A DNA stretch of 64,000 bases, taken from contig CAWGSF010000001.1 of the NCBI GenBank assembly GCA_963825255.1, positions 248,001-312,000 on the forward strand, written 5' to 3'. Made by a program: the position numbers and the translations under genes. Positions 59,024-64,000 of the stretch are shown here, in pieces; position 1 is the stretch's first letter, and each line of letters begins with the position of its first letter. This stretch comes from JAIBJN01 sp963825255 (lineage in GTDB: Bacteria; Actinomycetota; Thermoleophilia; Gaiellales; Gaiellaceae). Below the pieces are notes generated by a model. That model saw only the letters and a list, made by a program, of their open reading frames with translations. It ran no database searches and was not told the DNA's origin.

Positions 59024-60326
59024 TAGCGCTCGACCAGCCTCGATTTGTACTCACTCCGCCGCAGACTGCCCCACGGCACGAGATCGACCCGTGTCTGGAC
59101 GACGAGTACGGTGCGGAGTCTGGCACGGATGGCCTCGGCGAGCGCCGCATCCGGTTCCGCGCCCGGGGCGAGCTCGACGCTGACGGGGAGCGGCGGCTCC
59201 TGCTTCACGCCGGGCGCCTCCGGCCTGACGAGGACGTTGCCGCTCACGTCGGGAGAGAACGCGCTCACGACGTCGCGGACGGCCGAAGGGAAGACGTTGA
59301 CGCCGCGGACGATGAGCATGTCGTCGGTGCGCCCGACGCAGCGGATCCGCGGCCCGGTCCGGCCGCACGGGCACGGGCTCGTCCTGACCCGCACGTGGTC
59401 GCGCGTGCGGAAGCGCAAGAGCGGCGCGGCGCGCTGTCGCAGGTGCGTCAGCACGAGCTCGCCGCCGGCGCCGTCCTCCATCTCCAGCCCGGCGCCCGTC
59501 CCGGGGTCGATCAGCTCGGCGTGGACGAAGCCGCGCGCGCCGAGATGCATGCCGTCCTGCTCCTCGCACTCGCCCCAGAGCGAGACGCCGATGTCGCCGA
59601 TGCCCATCGCCTCGGTGATCTTCGCGCCCCAGCCGTCCTCCAACCGGGCGCGAAAAGCCGGCTCCCCGCCGCCCGGCTCACCCGCGACGAGGACCCGCTC
59701 GACGCTCGACTCCCGGAGATTCACCTCCCGCTCGGCCGCCGCCTCGACGAGGTGCGCCGCGTAGGACGGCGTGAGCACGACGGCCTCGGGCCGCAGCTCC
59801 TGGACGGAGCGGAGCAGGCGCTCGGTGTTCCCGGTGCCGACCGGGATGTGGCAGAGGCCGATGCGGTCGAAGGCCGCGAGCGCCGCGCCGGCGACGAACG
59901 GCCCCGCGTTGTAGGTGGAGACGATGCGCTGGCCGGCCCGGACGCCCGACGCCGCGTAGCTGCGGGCCGAGCCCGTGACCCAGCTCTCGAGGTCCTCCGC
60001 CGTGAGCGGCACGTAGCTCGGCGCTCCGGTCGTGCCGCTCGTCGAGTAGATCCGGACGATCTCCTCGGGCGGCACGCACAGGTGGGCCCCGATCGGGTCG
60101 TCCGCCGTGCGCGTCTCCCTGAGCTCGCGCTTGTCCGTCAGGGGCAGCCGCGCGATCTCCGCGAGCCCTCCTGCCGCCTCCGCCGACGCGAGCGCGGCGG
60201 CGCCGAGCTTCTCGCGGTAGAAGGCCGAGCGCTCGAACAGGAAGGCGAGCTGCTCGCGGTAAGCGGCTCGTCGTCGAGGGCGAGCTGGTCGTCCCACGGG
60301 CGGGCCTCGACCTCGGGCTCGAGCAT
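59023..60326 (-). CDS. Phenylacetate-CoA ligase-like adenylating enzyme (PaaK type)
   Basis: About 430 residues. YREQLAFLFERSAFYREKLG is the usual N-terminus, IYSTSGTTGAPSYVPLTAED the P-loop-like ATP motif, EAMGIGDIGVSLWGECEEQD the adenylate-binding part, and VGRTDDMLIVRGVNVFPSAV the hinge. The end DLVPWGSLRRSEYKSRLVER keeps a late Lys. It would form an aryl- or acyl-CoA. The start is doubtful: no independent start codon stands in frame at YREQL. The frame upstream belongs to the citrate-synthase-like protein and joins by an indel near 60262; ATG 60326 lies in that upstream frame. A genuine fusion is possible. Confidence 0.82.
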
Positions 60327-61097
60327 CAACGGGCGCGGCGTCGGCCCGGGCTCGTACTCCGCGGCCTCCTCGGCCGCCGCCGCGAGGGCGAAGCCGCCAG
60401 GATGCTCCCGCTCCTCGGCGAGATGGGCGAGCAGGCCGGCCGTGCGCGCGAGGATCGGGACGCTCTTCACGGTCGCGGACGAGAAGCCCAGGTCGAGCAT
60501 GACAGCCGCGATCGACATGGCGACGTTCATGGGCAGCGGCCTGTCCCACGTCGCGGCGACGGCGTCGCGCAGGCAGCGCGCGAGCAGGACGTGTGGCCCG
60601 CTCACGCCGCGCGCGTCCGCGAGCTCGAGGATCCGCTCGGCGCGCGGGTCGAGCGGCCGGTGGACCGGATGCCCGAAGCCCGGCATCTTCTCTCCGGCCA
60701 CGTGGACCGCGCGAGCCGTCTCCTCGGCGACCTCGCGCGGCTCCTCGCCGGCGGACACCGCCTCCTGCATCTCCTCGAGCAGCCGCGCGCACGCCTCGGA
60801 GGTGCCGAGGACGACCGGGCCGGCGCCGAGGATCCCCGCCGCGACGGCGCCGTGCAGCGACTCCGGGTCGGCGGCCAGCGTCATCCGCGCGGCGACGTTG
60901 CTCGGCATCATCCCGTGCTCGGCGATCGAGACGAGGAGCACGTCGAGGAAGAAGCGCTCGTCCTCGGTCGGCTCGCGCCCGGTCAGCAGCAGGTGGAAGT
61001 ACTCCGTGAAGCTCAGCCTGCCCATGAGGTCGCCGGTGAGGTCTCGTCCCCGCACTTCGACCCGGTCGGGATAGGCCTGGCTGATCGACGTTCTCAC
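60327..61097 (-). CDS. Citryl-CoA lyase/citrate synthase-like protein, probably fused to the ligase
   Basis: About 257 residues of the citrate synthase fold, small form. Features: YPDRVEVRGRDLTGDLMGRL, FTEYFHLLLTGREPTEDERF, SIAEHGMMPSNVAARMTLAA with a catalytic His, AVAAGILGAGPVVLGTSEAC, and MPGFGHPVHRPLDPRAERIL with the second His (GHPVH). The catalytic Asp region of true citrate synthase is not clear, so lyase activity is as likely. There is no stop before the ligase; the chain continues through TPRPLMLEPEVEARPWDDQL into the ligase. Start ATG 61097 may not be first in the family; it is first in this operon. Confidence 0.75.
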
Positions 61098-61177
61098 GGG
61101 CCTCCGATTCTACGTCCGGACGTCACGCGTACACCAAAAGGGGAGGCGATTTCCCGCTCCCCGCCGATGATGAGACC

Positions 61178-62524
61178 GTGGCCGCACACGTGCCCGTTTA
61201 CCACGGCCGGTTCGGGAGGAAAGAGGCCGAGCGCCTGCTTTGGCGTGCCGGCTTCGGCCCGAGGCCCGGCGAGGCGGCGCGCGTCGCCCGCAAAGGGATG
61301 AAGCGGGCGGTCGACGACCTCCTCCATCCGCCCAAGGCGCGGCTCAGCGGCCGCGCCCCGACGGCCGACGACGGCGAGCCGCTCTCCCCCCAGGACGCCT
61401 GGGGCCACGACCACCTCTGGTGGCTCGACCGCATGGTGCGCTCGAACCAGCAGCTCGTCGAGCGGATGACGCTCGTCTGGCACGACTGGTTCGCGACCTC
61501 GAACGCCGGCGTCGGCTCGCAGAAGTGGATGCTCAACCAGAACGCGCTCCTGCGCCGCAACGCCCTCGGCGACTTCGAGAACCTCCTCATCTCGATCACG
61601 AAGGACCCGGCGATGCTGATCTGGCTGAACGGCCGGGACAACACGAAGTGGAGCCCGAACGAGAACTACGCGCGCGAGCTGATGGAGCTCTTCACGCTCG
61701 GCGCCGGCCGCGGGTACACGGAGCAGGACGTCCGCGAGCAGGCGCGCGCCCTCACGGGCTGGCGCAACGACTGGGTCGACGGTCTCGGCGACGTCAACTT
61801 CCGCTACGACCCCGCGCGTCACGACACCGGCGCGAAGGTCATCTTCGGGAAGAGCGGCAATTTCGGCTGGCAGGACGCCCCCCGCCTCTGCATCCGCAAC
61901 CCGGCCCACGCGTCGTACTTCGTCCGCAGGCTCTGGAGCTACTTCATCCCCACGCCGCCGTCGGCGTCCACCGAGCGCGCGCTCCGCACCCTCTACAAGC
62001 GCTCGGGCTACAAGATCCGCCCGGTCGTGGGGGCGATCCTGCGCCACCCTCAGTTCTACAAGGGGCCCCGCATGCTCAAGCCGCCGATCGTCCAGGTGGC
62101 CGGCATGCTGCGGGCGCGCCGGCGGCCGGTCGACACCGGCGCCTGGGCCTGGATCTCGGAGATCGAGGGCCAGCGCCTCTTCTACCCGCCCAACGTCGCC
62201 GGCTGGAACGAGGACCGCTGGCTCGACACCTCGACGTTCCGCGGCCGCTGGATGTCCGCGAACTACGCCGCCAGGCCGTACGCGCTCGACCCCGGCGACG
62301 CGGCGGGCTCGCTGCCGATGAACGCCAACCAGCTCCTCTCGCGCGCCCTCGCGTTCTGGGGGAACCCGACCCTGAAGGACAAGTCGCGGGCGGCGCTCAT
62401 GGGCTTCGCCCAGACGGCGCTCGCGGACGCGGATCAGTCCTGGAAACAGGCGCAGTACCCCGTGCTCACCCTCAACGCCCTCCGAATGCTCGTCGCCATC
62501 TGCCCCGACTTCCAGACCTCCTGA
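61178..62524 (+). CDS. DUF1800 protein
   Basis: 448-residue protein of the DUF1800 family (PF08811). RKEAERLLWRAGFGPRPGEA, MVRSNQQLVERMTLVWHDWF, WLNGRDNTKWSPNENYAREL with MELFTLGAGRGYTEQDVREQ, and GQRLFYPPNVAGWNEDRWLD are family motifs. No signal peptide is seen; DUF1800 proteins are usually exported with their DUF1501 partner, perhaps by it. Function is unknown; family members accompany secreted enzymes and cytochromes. GTG 61178; the partner gene starts 2 bases after the stop. Confidence 0.92.
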   Translation: MAAHVPVYHGRFGRKEAERLLWRAGFGPRPGEAARVARKGMKRAVDDLLHPPKARLSGRAPTADDGEPLSPQDAWGHDHLWWLDRMVRSNQQLVERMTLVWHDWFATSNAGVGSQKWMLNQNALLRRNALGDFENLLISITKDPAMLIWLNGRDNTKWSPNENYARELMELFTLGAGRGYTEQDVREQARALTGWRNDWVDGLGDVNFRYDPARHDTGAKVIFGKSGNFGWQDAPRLCIRNPAHASYFVRRLWSYFIPTPPSASTERALRTLYKRSGYKIRPVVGAILRHPQFYKGPRMLKPPIVQVAGMLRARRRPVDTGAWAWISEIEGQRLFYPPNVAGWNEDRWLDTSTFRGRWMSANYAARPYALDPGDAAGSLPMNANQLLSRALAFWGNPTLKDKSRAALMGFAQTALADADQSWKQAQYPVLTLNALRMLVAICPDFQTS

Positions 62525-62525
62525 C

Positions 62526-63900
62526 ATGAGCTGCTCCTGCAACGAGTTCTCCCGCGCGACCCTCCTCCGCCGCTCCGTCGCCGAGGCGGGGAACGGCCTG
62601 CCGGTCATCGAGCCGGGCATGCCGATTCCGGCAGGGAGCGGGCTCAATCGCCGAACCTTCCTGGCCCGCGCCGCCGGGCTCGCCCTCTCCGTCTACGGCG
62701 CCGGCAAGCTCCCGCTCGGCCTGTTCGAGGAGGGCATCGCCCGCGCCGCCGCCCCCACCGATCCGATCCTCGTCTCCGTCTTCCTCGACGGCGGGGCCGA
62801 CTCGCTCTCCATGCTGTTCCCCGCCGGGCATCCCCAGTACAACTCGCTCCGGCCCCAGCTCGCGCTTCCGGCGAGCGCCGGACAGCCCTTCGCCGAGGAC
62901 ACGAGCCTGCGCTGGCACCCGTCGCTCGCGCCCGCTCGCCGAGCTCCACGGCGAGGGGAAGGTGACCGTGATCCCGGCCATCGGGTACACGAACGCCGAC
63001 CAGTCGCACTTCACGTCGCGCCACTACTGGGAGGTCGGGGCGACCGACCCGCACCTGCGCACCGGCTGGCTGGGGCGCTACCTCGACATCGCCGGGACGA
63101 GCGACAACCCCCTCCAGGGCCTCGCGCTCTCCGACTCGCTCCATCCGGCGCTCGCCTCGGCGAACGTGCCCATCGCGGCCGTCTCGCAGATCGACGACTA
63201 CGACTTCTGGGCCGCCAACGTCTGGGGCGAGCCGGAGGTTCGCATGCTCGACGCCCTCGGGACGTTCCAGCCCGCGTCGGACCCCGCGCATGCCAAGGTC
63301 GCAGAGGTGACCGCCCAGGTCGCGCGCCTGCGCAGCCAGCTCCTGCCCTTCGACGGCGGCAACTGGGGGAGCATGGCGACCTACCCGACGAGCTCCAACC
63401 CGTTCCCGTCCCGGCTCGCCGGCCTCGCCGCCCTCATCGCCGCCGGTCTGCCGCTCCGCTGCGTGACCGTCAGCGCCCCCGGCATGTACGACACCCACGC
63501 CGACCAGGCCACCGACCTGGGGACCGCGCTCTCGCTCACGGCCGACTCGCTCCGCGCCTTCCAGCGCGACCTCGAGGCCCGCGGGCTCGCTGACCGCGTG
63601 CTCGTCCACGTCTGGAGCGAGTTCGGCCGCCGTGGGGAAGAGAACGGCTCCCTCGGCACCGACCACGGCGCCGCCGGGCTCGGGCTCCTCATCGGCTCGC
63701 AGGTCCAGGGCACCATGCTGGGCGGGTTCCCCGGCCTCGCCAGCGGCTCCGGTGGCGGCCTCGACGGCCAGGGGAACCTGAAGGCGACCTTCGACTTCCG
63801 CGCCCTCTACAGCGCGCTGCTCGATCAGTGGCTGGGCGCGGACGCCGACGCGATCATCCCCAACGCCTCCAGCTTCACCCAGCCGACCCTCCTGAAATGA
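62526..63900 (+). CDS. DUF1501 protein with Tat signal, frameshifted
   Basis: About 457 residues, sulfatase-like fold (PF07394). The Tat-type leader lies at residues 38-60: NRRTFLARAAGLALSVYGAG. Then PTDPILVSVFLDGGADSLSM, and near 62937 one base is gained, breaking LRWHPSLAP from LAELHGEGKVTVIPAIGYTN. The rest is clean: SHFTSRHYWEVGATDPHLRT, GLPLRCVTVSAPGMYDTHAD, VHVWSEFGRRGEENGSLGTD and GTDHGAAGLGLLIGSQVQGT with metal-like Asp/His residues. Coupled to DUF1800 upstream and overlapping the next gene by ATGA. Confidence 0.88.
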
Positions 63901-64000
63901 CCCCTGCCCACCGGCACGCAGCCGTTGGCACGCTGGCGCTGCTCGTCGCCCTGGGCGCGTTGCTCCTCTCCCTCCGCCCCTGGGAGGCGCCGCCCGCCGC
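63897..64000 (+). CDS. Start of an exported or anchored protein (cut by window edge)
   Basis: ATG 63897 overlaps the DUF1501 stop. The first 34 residues read MTPAHRHAAVGTLALLVALG, then ALLLSLRPWEAPPA: a basic start, one hydrophobic segment and a Pro-rich exit, like a signal anchor. The remainder lies outside the window. Probably the third gene of the DUF1800-DUF1501 operon. Confidence 0.6.
   Translation, partial: MTPAHRHAAVGTLALLVALGALLLSLRPWEAPPA

Noticed and set aside
1..64000. CRISPR array or toxin-antitoxin/restriction defence genes
   Set aside because: No evenly spaced repeats of 25-40 bases and no Cas, methylase or restriction motifs were seen.

Overview
This 64 kb window is very GC-rich (about 70 percent by eye), dense, and full of genes joined by ATGA or GTGA overlaps. 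The gene content points to a high-GC actinobacterium, and I infer the class Thermoleophilia (Gaiellales or Solirubrobacterales). It has a PspA/PspAA/PspAB/HtpX set, a solo cold-shock protein beside IF-1, SCO-like lipoproteins of the repeat family PF03640, DUF1800/DUF1501 partners, ECF sigma factors, and a SOS box of the Gram-positive type. No rRNA, CRISPR array, complete transposase or integrase was seen. Many otherwise clean genes carry one single-base frameshift, about one per 3 to 4 kb. This looks more like residual indels in a long-read assembly than decay, so each broken gene is annotated as one locus with the lesion stated.

Layout. 0-12.9 kb: serS (cut by the window edge), a HAD phosphatase, a lipoprotein cytochrome c, two polytopic membrane proteins, the envelope-stress set htpX-pspAB facing pspAA-pspA, a Vps62-like protein in an operon with a metallo-beta-lactamase-fold hydrolase and an O-methyltransferase, a 165 bp palindromic intergenic element, and two overlapping zinc-type dehydrogenases. 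12.9-20.0 kb: a tRNA-Ala(CGC) followed by a roughly 7 kb island, closed on the right by a 46 bp imperfect copy of the tRNA 3' half. The island holds a flippase-like membrane protein, a diacylglycerol-kinase-type lipid kinase, an AI-2E family permease, a CorA-type transporter, and remnants of ZIP transporters (two), an HdeD protein, a coiled-coil protein and an HD-GYP domain.

20-35 kb: ArsR/AHSA1 pair, purine nucleoside phosphorylase, a secreted Ig-repeat protein, an amidinotransferase-fold enzyme, LexA-controlled dinB, small enzymes, an ECF sigma factor, cspA-infA, and a hemolysin III protein. 35-44 kb: a lipoprotein and a tightly coupled operon of an alpha-oxoamine synthase, a 1043-residue membrane GAF-PAS-GGDEF-EAL protein and an MFS exporter, then a heavily frameshifted secreted metallopeptidase. 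44-52 kb: two small proteins with their own terminators, an L,D-transpeptidase, a YyaL-like protein, a divergent nicotinamidase-like/NrtR pair, a transglycosylase-like protein with a structured leader, and a GGDEF sensor. 52-64 kb: tRNA-Ala(UGC), a DUF47-Pit phosphate operon, a YbaK deacylase, a broken cupin, a GT-C membrane enzyme, and a five-function minus-strand operon (citryl-CoA-lyase-like, CoA ligase, VOC, glutathione transferase, MetE-like). The window ends with DUF1800-DUF1501 and the start of one more gene.

The two strongest leads are the synthase-sensor-exporter operon at 35.8-41.6 kb, which could be a small-molecule signalling system wired to cyclic di-GMP, and the integrase-less island in tRNA-Ala. 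The operon at 56.7-61.1 kb is a possible undescribed catabolic or detoxification route.
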